Shown piece after piece: positions 20,213 through 30,815 of a stretch of DNA of 64,000 nt (the stretch's first letter is position 1; the number at the start of each line of letters is the position of its first letter). The notes below the pieces were generated by a model. That model saw only the letters and a list, made by a program, of their open reading frames with translations, was not told the DNA's origin and made no database searches. The stretch spans positions 108,545,525 through 108,609,524 of the forward strand of contig NC_079147.1 of the NCBI RefSeq assembly GCF_945859685.1, given 5' to 3'. The position numbers and the translations under genes were made by a program. The stretch comes from Eupeodes corollae (Eukaryota > Arthropoda > Insecta > Diptera > Syrphidae).

Positions 20213-22929
20213 AAATGAGTATTTATCTTTCGTTATTCTTAACATGAACCGCGATGTCCTGAAATATTACTCTTTGTGTATTATTTACCGCACTCGTGTA
20301 ATTACGAGGCACATTTTCACGCAATAAATCAATTGATATTTTGGCTTACAATGTTTTGCACCTTATATACTTAATCAAACCTAAACGCAAAAGTTTAAGA
20401 ACTTTGTGGCTTTTGAGGTTGTTCTAATTAACCTTGTGTTAACTGCCTTAAACCCCAGCGGGGCCTTTTAACTTTTTTTAATCATTTATTTTCGCCAAAT
20501 TTACGTATGACATTTTCTCCAAAAATTATGATTGCCTTCGTTTTATGTAAGACCATAGGGATAATATTATCTCAAGTCACACAAACCGCATGCTGGGGCT
20601 TTCATTGTCAAATTGCGTGTAAAGGTATATACACACTTATTTCAAGAATTCTTATTTATGTTTAAGAAATACAGCTGAATAATAATTAACCTTAACTACG
20701 GTTTTTCTTTTCACTTTTAAATGTTAAAATGTAATAATGGTATTCTTTTAATGTTTTAATTGTTTACGTCATAATTTCATGTAAATGATGTGTATACGTT
20801 AAAAATTCAATTATCTCGAGTTCTTCGTATTTTTAATAAACGCGCAAATTGAATGTCCCAATTTTGAAACATTGTCAAAGAAAGTAATTTCCACCTGTAT
20901 TCATTCAATATTGTTGGTAAATATATATTTTTATATTAAAATTTAGATGTTCTTGTTTTTTCTTTTTGTTTTTAATTAAATCCACGTGGAAATAAACGTG
21001 ACTCTCAAATTAATAAATTTTCTTTTCTATTTCGAAAGTAATAAATCGCGTGGGAATAAAGTAACTTTATAATGACAAGCCTCCATCTATATCCTATGTT
21101 AGAATGTATATCATCTTTTAAGGCACCTCAAAAAATGTCATCCACCTTTTTAGGTTTCTCTTATGATGACTGCGATGGTGATGATGCTGCTGGTGGTCCC
21201 TATCTACTATATAGCTTTTGTGCGCAACTTGAATGAGTGAGTATATACTCTTACCTATATAGCAATTGCTCTTCCTCGCAGCAAACCCTTTTTTACATCT
21301 CCTCTTGTCATCCTTATCGTCCTCGTCGTCGTTGTTGTAGTTGAATATAAAAATACAGAATTATGCCTTTCTGACATAATTTCAAATGACAAAACAAAGA
21401 AACACTTAGGCAGTGGTGTGAACTTTTCTCAAGCCCCCCTATATATTTTTTTCACAAACTTTTCACTTTTCACTAGTTGAATGCAACTGTAAGTCGGTGA
21501 GTGGGTGGTTAGCTGTATCGTTTTAAGTCTGTCAGGAGGAAACCAAAATACCACAAGAGGCAGGTACGAGTACGACGTACCTTATCTACCACCCTGCACC
21601 GCCCCTCCCCTCCCCCACTACACAAAGTTATCATCATATAATAAAACATAAAAATTCAAGCTGGCCTGTTTATTCTTAGTTAGAATGCGTGCCCCTAAAC
21701 CATTTAATTCTTTTAAATCAAAAGGAAATTATTACGTAACTAAAACTCAACTCTGGCAAAAAGTTTATACTGCTCTCCATCATCATTCCTCATCCTGGCA
21801 GGTATTTATATATATATATATAAGATTTTAACGGTGTACACTTAACACTTATACATACAAATTTAAGTGTACACACTGCCACACAGAAGAGAGAGGAATT
21901 TATGAATGAAACACAGTGAAAAATATTTTACAGGAAGGACGAAAAAACCATTGGAAGGAAGAGTTAGAAAAAAAGACACTTTAAAGTTTTTTCTCTCTTC
22001 GAAAATGGGCTATGAGCATGAGCTTCCATCATCAAAAATACCCCAGATGTGAAAAACTGAGAATATATTTTAAAATTCAAGTTTTTACACATTTTTAAAT
22101 TAAGTTTTAGGTTTGTAACGAATTTACTCGGATGCTTGACGTAAAAATAGCTGTGAAAAAGTGGTTGACGGAAATCCATTCTTTTTAATTAAGTTTATAT
22201 ATTTTTATTGAGTTTTGAAAAATCATAATCCCAAAATTATTTCACATTTCATATTCTCATCGACATTTACTTTTTTTCTTTTATGTTCATTTGAAAAAAT
22301 TCCTTTGTATCTGGTTTTGGAGAGAGAGAACTATACAAGTTGATAAAAATATAATAAAGATGAAATAGTTCTATTCTAACACCCCTTTTTTTTAAAGTGG
22401 GAGGAGCGGTTCAGTTACGTGAAAAATGTATGACATCAGATAGTGAAAAATCAAGTTCTTATATTGAATATCATATTTTTTATACATTTTAATATCATAT
22501 TACAAAAAAATTAATAGATTTTGAATCATGGTTTTTTAAACAATTCTTCTCCTTCGTTCGTGACCTTTCAGTTGTGCAAGTAAAAATATAATATTTACTC
22601 AAGTGGTGAAACTACGTACTACAAAACAATAAGAATGTTGTTTTGATGGGTTTTGAGAAGTACTTTTGAGTGGATAAAAAGAATACAAATAATGTAAGGC
22701 TCCTAAGATATCATTAAAAAAGTATATTCTTCGTTGTTGTGGACGTCCTTTGACCTTTTTGATATAGAACAAAAGAAATGTGGTTCGTTATATTTTATTT
22801 ACGTTAGAATGTGAAAATACTTCTGATGATTATAATTTTCGTTGCATAATTTTAGATAAAAGAAAACGTTGGATGGTTCTTATTTTAGTTACTCATTTGT
22901 AATTTGTCAAATGTCATGATACTCACGGA
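20213..22929. other. No gene seen; spacer with simple repeats
   Basis: Contains a TA microsatellite (about 21805-21822), a C-rich run (21580-21620, CACCGCCCCTCCCCTCCCCC) and a CGTCGTCGTTGTTGTAG stretch near 21320-21345. The region 21100-21660 is less AT-rich than its surroundings and may be single-copy regulatory DNA; that is a guess from composition. No reading frame of note. Confidence 0.5.
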
Positions 22930-23450
22930 GTTTAATATTGAAAAAGAGGCTCGAATACAACCCACACTGACTTTTATAAAATATTCATAACCATATTTTA
23001 TGAGAGATTAATGTTTTGAAGTCAATATCTTGAGTGTCAAAACCATTTTTTAGCAATTTGTTGTGTTTTTTGTAGGTTTTACAGGTTTTTTTTTTATAAA
23101 AGTTGTAAGTCGAATTTTTCTAAAACAAATTAATTAAAAATTTTTAATAATATTTTGCATTATGATGAATAAGTTTGATTTCAAAATACATTTTTGCTAA
23201 CGAGATTTTTAGTCGAAAACAATTTTTACCAAATCTAGAAGCATTTTTGAATATTTTTATTGATTATATAAACAAATACAAATTTGATTTTTCTAAGAAA
23301 ATTTAGCACAGAATAAAATTATCTTGAAGGCAATACCTTCATTTAATAGCGACATATCGAGATTCAGTTTCAAAAATATAGGGCTGAAATTCGACATCTG
23401 TTAAACTAAGTTTTTAAACCAATTTTTTGTCAGTTGAAAGTCTGACATTT
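22930..23450 (-). repeat. Foldback complex, left outer arm (reverse-oriented subrepeats)
   Basis: Starts with AAAAAGAGGCTCGAATACAA then CCCACACTG (22945-22972), the inverted partner of the right terminus at 30781-30815. Inside are diverged units on the complementary strand with the recurring motif order TAGTCGAAAACAATTTTTACC, then TTTTTATTG, then GATTTTTCTAAG. Confidence 0.6.
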
Positions 23451-23457
23451 GCCAAAA

Positions 23458-24385
23458 TGGATCGATTAACTATCGCACAGCTCATACACAATTTTAAACC
23501 CTACTACAAAAGTGGTGATTCTGCCACAACCACATATCGTGCTTTAAGACGAAATTCTGGTTAACATAATCGTCCAACTACGCAGCAAGTAATTAGCAAA
23601 ATTGTGAAGAAGTTTGAAGAGAAGATTGGTTAAAGAAATTGCAAGGCCTGTGCATCATCGTTTGGACCATACAACTTTAAATATCGCAGCTGTAAGTGAA
23701 AGTGTTATGGAAGGCCCGAAACTGTCTTACACCTACATCCATATAAAAAAAAGTCCAGGTCACACTACAACTGAAACCAGCTGATCATTCACAACGTCGT
23801 AGATACGTCGAATGGGTGCTTGAACTTTAACAACAGACGGTGGACTTCGATTTTTCGAACTAAATTTTCTTCAGCGACAAAGCACATTTCTCACTCGGTG
23901 GCATTGCTTATAGACAAAATTGTCGTATTTGAAGTTCTGAGAATCTGCAAGCAATTGAGGAAAGGCAGTTCATCCACAAAAAATATCTTTTTGGAGCGCT
24001 CTTTGGTCCGTAGCTGAGGCTTGATTGGACCTTACTTCTTCGAAAACGACGAAGCGTTATGGTCATATGATAACCGACTTTTTTTGCCTGCTAAAGAATA
24101 CGATTTGAAGAAGACGGTGCCACATGCCACACAAATCGAGCAAATATGGTTTTAGAGAAATGGACATTTCCTGGGCGCGTAATTTCTCGTCGTGGCGATT
24201 TAAACTAGCCACCAAGATCATCCGATTTGACACCGCTGGACTTGTTTTTTGGGGGCTACGCATAAGACCTAGTTAATGCAGATAAACTTTTAACTCTTGA
24301 GCACCTAAGAACCAATATTCGTCAATTTCATCTAAAAAAAATCTAGCCTTGCAACTATTCGCGTGGTGGTCAAATGTCAAAGTTC
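23458..24385 (+). mobile_element. mariner remnant, nearly full length, heavily mutated
   Basis: Starts MDRLTIAQLIQNFKPYYKSG at 23458, matching the N-terminus of the 2231 copy. RALRRNSG then HNRPTTQQVISKIVKKFEEK follows near 23545-23630. Later blocks are NWVLEL-like, FSDKAHFSLGGIAYRQNCR near 23873-23930, GLIGPYFFENDEALWS near 24018-24065, an EDGATCHT-like block near 24114, PPRSSDLTPLDLFFGGYA near 24210-24262. First and third Asp blocks are recognisable, and about ten frameshifts or stops break the frame. It lies inside the foldback complex. Confidence 0.75.
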
Positions 24386-24479
24386 AAACTTTATAATAAA
24401 AAAATATTATGAAAGAAAACATAACATATGTATGTGTTTTATTAACTTTTATTTATTTAGTTATTGTAATCTGTCTGAT

Positions 24480-25080
24480 TTGTTGAATTGAAAATTTTGA
24501 CATTCCTCGAAGTTTCATAGTCCCGAGTGTCGTGCGTGTATTTTAGCAACGTTTTTTTCGTCGTCCATAGTTCAAGAACCAGAAGAAATATCGACTTCAA
24601 ATAAATTTTTTAATTCAGTTCATAATGCAGAAAGATGCATTAAGGACTCTCAAGGAAATTACGTGGGAGGTTTTTTTACCATAGCAGTTTTAAAAAAGGT
24701 GAACATTTTGGTTAACCCCAAATATCTAACGAACCAAAAACGCACAGATACTAAACAAAATATATTTTTTTTTAAAAAAACGTTTTTTATGTATCAGACA
24801 AATTGAAACAAAATTTGTCACCTCGAAAATTTTACGAATTAAAATTGGTGTTATATCCAAAACAATTGACATTTTTCTTAGGAAAGAATAAAAACCCACA
24901 ACAAAATTAATAAAAGTTGGTAAAAATTTTCGACTCAAATATCTTTTCAAAAATTAAAAATAATGTATTCAAACTAATTGTATCTTATAAGAAATATTGT
25001 TTTCAACATTCAGTAAAATTTTTGACAAAAATTGGATTCAAAATGTTTTAACAAAAAATAAAAACCCTGGTGTAATATAC
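24480..25080 (+). repeat. Foldback complex, forward arm 1
   Basis: Forward-oriented block starting TTGACATTCCTCGAAGTTTC and running through AATATCGACTTCAAATAAAT, GCAGAAAGATGCATTAAGGA, ACCATAGCAGTTTTAAAAAA and GGTGAACATTTTGGTTAAC. The same order recurs at 29460-29730, and inverted at 27830-27600. Confidence 0.65.
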
Positions 25081-25082
25081 AA

Positions 25083-25290
25083 TTTAGTTCAAGTCGCTAG
25101 CGTTATTGGCTTGTGAGATATACTCAAAAATCCAAACACTGACTTTTTTGAGAGTTATTTGTGCATCTTTCTGCATTATCATCTACATAACAAACTTTAC
25201 TTGAAGTCAATATCCCTACTGGTTCTTAAGATATCGAAGACGAAAAAAGTTTCCCGAACATAGGAACGTACGTAAACATTTAGATTCTAG
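25083..25290 (-). repeat. Foldback complex, reverse arm fragment
   Basis: Complement of the same block: CATCTTTCTGCATTATCATC, AACTTTACTTGAAGTCAATA, TCCCTACTGGTTCTTAAG and ACGAAAAAAGTTTCCCG, ending with ACGTACGT. It forms a near-adjacent inverted pair with the block at 24480-25080. Confidence 0.6.
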
Positions 25291-26361
25291 AGACCTTGAA
25301 ACGTCAAAAAAATGTTTCATGATTGTGTTTAATTCTCAAAAGCCAATACTGCTAAAAGTCAGAAAAAGCCTAATTACAATGAGGACATTTAAAAAATTTC
25401 AAAAACTTAATAATTGACTTAAAGTATACAAAAAAACATTGAATAAAGTTTTGCAGGAAATAAATAATTCATAGAGTAATTAAGTTCAGCTTTCATTTGA
25501 ATGAAATAACATGATCAACTATCATTTTGACAGAAGTAGACTTGACTTAATAGTTAGGGAGATTTTTCTTGACCACCTTTCCAGTCAACTTTCCAATAAA
25601 GAGTTTGATATTGGAAACTTGCCTTAAGTCGTCTTCTGAACATGCCTATTGTTAAAGATAGTGTGATGAGTAATGTTCACAGTATAATTCGATGTTTTCA
25701 AGGCCCTATTGAAAAACCAGATATTAAACATTTTTGTTACCAACAATGTCTTTGTCCAAATAATGGGTAGACCAAAACGACGCGATATTTCGGTCGGGCT
25801 TTTGACACACTTCTTACCGGCTTAAGGATATCGTTTGTTATAAGGCGTAACCTTAAAATTTAAAAAACGTAATTTGAGAAGAAAGTTCACTCAATCTTAC
25901 TTCCATGTTTAGATTTTTGTATTAATTTATTTCTTTTAAATTAAACAACAGGAGGGAAGACAGTGCTGCTATACAGATTCTTTTTTTGAGATTAAGATTT
26001 TAATTTTGACCAAAAGTAAATACTTTAAACCAAAGCGTTACACCGTTTAGAAGTAATCGTCTTGTGGTTGGACTTTTTTGCGAACGTTAAAGCGGTCGAA
26101 ATTAACCGATTTGTATTTAAATTTATCTTATTGTATTCAACGAAACATGTACAAAATGTAATTTGATCCAATTCTTTTCTAATCGGGCGAGATAGTTTGC
26201 AATGCAATTAATTTAAATACTGTTATGGCGAAAACGAAACCGAAGAAAATGTATGGGAAAAACAAATATAAAATCTTAATTACATACGAGTATAGGTACA
26301 TTTGTACACTGGGGTTTTTTTAGTACGTCTGGTATTCCATTTGGAGATGGTCTTTTTGACA
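25291..26361. other. Foldback complex interior, nothing recognised
   Basis: About 1 kb, AT-rich, no gene or known repeat recognised. Ends with CTTTTTGACA (26352-26361), the left target duplication of the next SINE. Confidence 0.45.
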
Positions 26362-26684
26362 AAAAATCAAATGGGGTGGCGCAACAGTCCGTTGTGAACC
26401 AGGGCCTAGTGACTTACAACTCTCAACTATTCCTGTGTGCGAGTACTGTTGTCAGGGATGGAGGGGACCTACAGTTTATATGCCGAATCCGAACGGCTAA
26501 TTTGAGAAAGCACTTTTTCATGACAAGAGTTACTCTTGAAGGATTTGTCAATTCCTCGCAAGAGGCAGTACCCGCGCAAATTAGTTTTTTTTTTTTTAAT
26601 TAAGGTGGCACAGGCAGGGATTGAACCCAAGACCTCTTGCATGACAGTCCAACGCACTAACCATCATGCCACGGATACTACGGC
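26362..26684 (-). mobile_element. tRNA-derived SINE, full length, with 10-bp target duplication
   Basis: The most complete SINE copy. On the minus strand the head reads GTAGTATCCGTGGCATGATG, GTTAGTGCGTTGGACTGTCA, TGCAAGAGGTCTTGGGTTCA, ATCCCTGCCTGTGCCACCTT: an A-box-like TGGCATGATGG and a B-box-like GGTTCAATCC, the internal RNA polymerase III promoter. The ACTGTCATGCGAGAG region recalls the anticodon arm of tRNA-Asp(GTC). A tRNA-unrelated body follows (GCCTCTTGCGAGGAATTGAC, then GACAACAGTACTCGCACACA) to CGGACTGTTGCGCCACCCC and an AT-rich tail. CTTTTTGACA is duplicated at 26352-26361 and 26685-26694. Other copies: 28519-28722, 41165-41310, 43286-43569 plus 45046-45084, and the head at 20175-20212. 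Confidence 0.85.
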
Positions 26685-26729
26685 CTTTTTGACAGCCGTC
26701 AATTAATTTCATCAAAAAGACTTACTCCT

Positions 26730-27224
26730 CAACAACATTTGATTTTTTTAAAAATTGTACTGAATGTTGACACCGATATTTTTTCTAAGATAAAAGTAGT
26801 TTAAAGACAATATCTCAAAGTTTCGAAAAGATATTTAATTTTTACCAACTTTTATTGATTTTTTTGTTTGGGTTTTTATATTTTGTAAAAAAACTGTAAA
26901 ATCGATTTTCCTTAAAATTTTTGCGAATATTAAAAACAATATTTCTTGTTAGTAAAAATTAGTTGAAAGACATAATCTCAAATTTTTGAAAAGATATTTG
27001 AGTCGAAAATGAATTTCTTAAAACTTTAATTAATTTTTTTGTTTAGGATTTTATTTTTTGTAAGAAAACTGTCAATTCGATTTTTCTCAAAATTTTACCA
27101 CATGTTAAATACTTTATTTCTCGTCGCACAAAATTGTTTTGGAGATAAAACCATTCCGTATTCGTAAAATTTCCGAGGTTATACATTTTTTTTTTCAGTT
27201 TTCTTGATTTATAACAAAAAAATA
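26730..27224 (-). repeat. Foldback complex, reverse arm with tandem subrepeats (inner left, part 1)
   Basis: About three diverged units of roughly 160-180 bp. Each carries, in complement, the forward-unit motifs AAATATTGTTTTCAACATTC, AAATCGAATTGACAG, TAAAAACC and CAAATATCTTTTCAAAA. Ends within a block (CCGAGGTTATACATTTTTTT, TTCAGTTTTCTTGATTTATA) that resumes at about 27546 after an insertion. Confidence 0.65.
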
Positions 27225-27545
27225 AGATAAGCTCGCTGTTGTTCGTTGCAATAAGAAGTGATAAATTGTGATATTAGTTTTAACTTTGTTGTGTTTTTTG
27301 TTTCATTATTTATCTTTTTATTTGTGTTATTTATTTCTTTATTCAACTGTTCATAACAACAAAAAAATGCAATAGTACGGTTTACTCAAAACTAATAAAT
27401 TTGAAAAAAATCCCTTGAAAAAGCTGGAAAATAGCCAGCGAAACGTCGGGTAACAGAAGATGAATTATTTTTTTATTAACTGCATCAAGAATATTGATCA
27501 TTAAAGCCCAATCAAACAAACATTATAAAAAAACCGTTCATTATA
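27225..27545 (+). mobile_element. Insertion of about 320 bp with a hammerhead-like motif (possible Penelope-like element fragment)
   Basis: This segment interrupts a foldback unit whose sequence reads on both sides (compare 29810-29880). It contains CCCTTGAAAAAGCTGGAAAA then TAGCCAGCGAAACGTCGGGT at 27412-27451. GCTGG and CCAGC pair as a 5-bp stem II, and CGAAACGTC matches the 3' core of hammerhead ribozymes known from Penelope-like elements. The 5' core CUGAUGA is degenerate here (UUGAAAA). No protein homology. Family assignment is inference from the motif only. Confidence 0.4.
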
Positions 27546-28110
27546 TTTTTTCAAAAAATATATTTGTTTGCTATTACGTTGCAATATATTATATAAAATT
27601 GAATTCAAGTCTTTAGCGTTTTTGGTTCGTAAGATATTCAGAGTTCACCAACAATTTCAACTTGTTTTTAAACTGCTATGGTAAAAAAAACTTCCCACGC
27701 AATTTTCTTGAGAGCCCTTTCCGCATTTTTCTGCCTTAATATCTGCATAACAAATTTTATTTGAAGTCGATATCTCTTCTGGTTCTTGAGCTATGGACAA
27801 CGAAAATTTAGAATGAAATCATTTTTAAGTCAATACTTAATCACGGGAGATTAAAAATCGAACATTAATTTGTACCAATTTTGCGTACTATTTTGTGTAG
27901 ATATAAATTTGTATGAACAAATTGACAGTTGGATTTTTATACAAATTTTACTGAATGTCTAAAACAATATTTTCTATAACATTAAATATGTTCGAAAACA
28001 ATATTTTTAAATTATCCAAAAGATTTTAAGTCGAAATCAATTTTTATCAATTTTTATTGTTTTTTTTAGGTTTTTATTTTTTTGCATTAAAACTGTCTAT
28101 TTATTTATGT
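27546..28110 (-). repeat. Foldback complex, reverse arm (inner left, part 2)
   Basis: Complement of the block at 29450-29830: TAGCGTTTTTGGTTCGTAAG, AAACTGCTATGGTAAAAAAA, CTTGAGAGCCCTTTCCGCAT, TATCTCTTCTGGTTCTTGAG, followed by diverged subrepeats to about 28100. Confidence 0.7.
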
Positions 28111-28518
28111 TTTTGGTCTCAGAGTATTAAAAGACAAAAAAAAATGCCCAAACAAAATTGCTAACGACAATTATATTATTAACTTTTTTTTTAACTTTTG
28201 AAGAAGATTTTAAAAATTTTGTTCGCAGGGAGAAACGTGCTTTTAACAACTTCTGTCTTAAGTGAGACCATTAATTGAAAAAAGACACTATAATGAAAAA
28301 AGAAATTCCCCCCCTTTCATCGCTTATTGTTAACCGTTAACTTGAAGAAGATTTTAAATTGTTAATAGCTATTTTTGTGGAAGGAATTGGAAAAATAGTC
28401 ATGGAAACACGTGAAAGTGTTGACTGTTCAAAAATGACCTGAGAATCTGACTGATTGACGACAAGTTGACGAACCTGAGCAAATAACGAAATTATTTTGT
28501 TTTTCGCGTAGTTAGTTG

Positions 28519-28722
28519 CAAAATTAATTTCTACCCGTACCGTGATGGTTTTGGACTGTCATGCGAGGGGTCTTGGGTTCGATCCCTGCCTGTGCCAACT
28601 AAAGTTTTTATTCACGATTACTGCCTCTTGCGAGGAATTGACAAATTCTCCAAGAGTAACTCTTGTCATGAAAAAGTGCTTTCTCAAATTAGCCATTCAG
28701 ATTTGGCATATAAATTGTAATT
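28519..28722 (+). mobile_element. tRNA-derived SINE, 3'-truncated copy
   Basis: ACCGTGATGGTTTTGGACTG, TCATGCGAGGGGTCTTGGGT, TCGATCCCTGCCTGTGCC then the SINE body through CTTGTCATGAAAAAGTGCTT and TTTGGCATATAAATTGTAA. The region after the ATTCGGCATAT block of the full copy is missing. B box GGTTCGATCCC intact. Confidence 0.8.
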
Positions 28723-29449
28723 GATTTTTGCTTTTGGAATGATACTTTTGGGACTCCATTGAAGCCCGAAAAAATAACTGTTTGTTGGGGTTTATATGAG
28801 GAAGAAACCTCTTGCTCCAATTACTTTCAACTGTGAGAAGCAATTGTGGAAATATGTAAAACTTGGAGAAAACGCTTTGAACACCTTTTTTATTTTCTCT
28901 AATTGTGGAAATAAAAGGTTCCAAATTGTTTGAGTTTTTAAAAACTCTAATAGTATAACTTTTCATTGTTCGTCAAGTTGCGGTTTTTTCTTAAATTTAA
29001 TTGGTTTTACATGGCTCGCAGTATAATATGTTTTAGAACTGTTAAGAGACTTGCGTTTAAGCCCTTTTTGTGTTTATTTTTGACCCAGAATCACAAAAGT
29101 CAGATGCACACCTAAAAATTTCACTACTTCAAGTTATTTTTTACAGTTCTTTTTACCTCCCTTTGAGTTTTATTTATACGAATCTCTAATTTGAAGGTAA
29201 GAATAAAAACCATTAAGCCATCGGCCAATTTTATCAGCTGTTGAACGTCCGGTTAGGCCTTGGTTTCTAATCATGCTAAGGCATGTAGATCTAGCCATTG
29301 CAATTGGTCTAAAATTGTAGATCAAAAATTGAATTGGAAAAGAATTTCACTTAAAACAGTCAAATTTGTTACTATCCAGTGCTTAAAAACGCCTATTAAC
29401 AACGATAACATTTTTAACTTCCCATAGGAAGTTATTGTAATGGGTCCGA
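28723..29449. other. Foldback complex centre, nothing recognised
   Basis: Spacer between inverted arms. A 78-89 codon minus frame at 28697-28966 overlaps the SINE and is not recognised. Confidence 0.45.
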
Positions 29450-30815
29450 TTTTTCAAATTGAAAATTTTGACATTTCTCGACGATTCAAAGTCCCTAGAG
29501 TCGAAATAAAAGATTTTTAGAAAGATTTCTGTTCATACGTCCGTACGTCTGTACGTTTGCGACGTGTTTTTGTTGTCCGTAGCTCAAGACAGAAGAGATA
29601 TCGACTAAATAAATTTTGTTATACAGATAAAAAGGCAGAAAGATGCAGAAAGGGCTCTCAAGAAAATTACGTGGGCGGTTTTTTACCATAGCAGTTTAAA
29701 AAATAGGTGAACATTTTGGTTAACACTTAATATCTTCTAAAACAAAAACGATAGAGACTTGAATTAAATTTTATATAATACATTTTACCGTGATACCTTA
29801 CAAGTATATTTTTTGAAAACAATTTTTTTATAAATAAAAAAAACTGAAGAAAAAAAATTTGTCACCTCGAAAATTTTACAAATACACAATAATTTTATCT
29901 CCAAAACAATTTTGTGCAACGAAAAATAACGTTTTCAATATCTGGTAAAATTTTGAGAAAAATCGAATCAACAGTTTTTTTATAAAAAATAAAAACCTTA
30001 ATAAACAATACTAAAACTTGGTAAAAATATCTTTTCAAAAACTTGAGATTTTGGCTTCAAGCTTATTTTTTTCTTCTAAGAAATATTGTTTTCAACATTC
30101 GGTACAATTTTGAAAAAAATCGGATTGACAGTTTTTTTTACAAAAAACTAAAAAAACCTAAACAAAATTTAACAAAAATTGGTAAAAATTGATTTTCGTC
30201 TCAAATATCTTTTCAAAACTTTGAGACATTCGCTTAAAACTACTTTCATATTTTGAAAAATGTTGCCGTTAACATTTAGTAAAGTTTTGAGAAAAATCTA
30301 ATTAATAGTTTTCTAACAAAAAATAAAAAACCTAAACAAAAAACAATGCTTAAACTTGGTAAAATTTACTTTCGACTCAAATAGCTTTTCAAAAATTAAA
30401 AATATTGTATTCAAACTTTTTTTTATTTTACAGAAAATATTGTTTTCGATATCCAGTATTTATTTTTATAAAAATCTAAATTTGTAGAACGCAAATTTGG
30501 TAAAAATTGATGATCGGTTCGTGATATCTCTCAAATTAATTTCATTCATCCAATTTGTAAAAATTTAAGAAATGCTACTAAAATTGGTAAAAAATTGTGT
30601 TCGACTAAAAATCTATTTAACAAAACTAGATTTTCAAACTAAACTGTTTCTTGATATGAAAATATTGTTGGTAGTTTTAAAATTTGTAAGAATAATTTAA
30701 CTGACAACTTTTTTAACGCAACACGAAAACCAAAAAACTTTTAAGCAAAGCAAATCGGAAGACGGGCTGGGAAGTTATCAGTGTGGGTCGCATTCCATCA
30801 GCCTCTTTTTAAATT
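29450..30815 (+). repeat. Foldback complex, right arm with tandem subrepeats and terminus
   Basis: Begins TTGACATTTCTCGACGATTC and CATACGTCCGTACGTCTGTA, continues through the CATAGCAGTTTAAAAAATAG block, then four to five units marked by TTTTCAATATCTGG near 29930, ATTGTTTTCAACATTCGG near 30085, GTTGCCGTTAACATTTAG near 30263, ATTGTTTTCGATATCCAG near 30440 and ATTGTTGGTAGTTTTAAA near 30665, spaced about 155, 178, 177 and 225 bp. Ends ATCAGTGTGGGTCGCATTCC then CAGCCTCTTTTTAA (30778-30814), the inverted partner of 22945-22972. Confidence 0.7.

Noticed and set aside
26646..26682. A functional tRNA gene
   Set aside because: A- and B-box-like motifs are present, but acceptor and anticodon stems do not pair properly, and the same sequence recurs at several loci joined to a common body; it is a SINE head.
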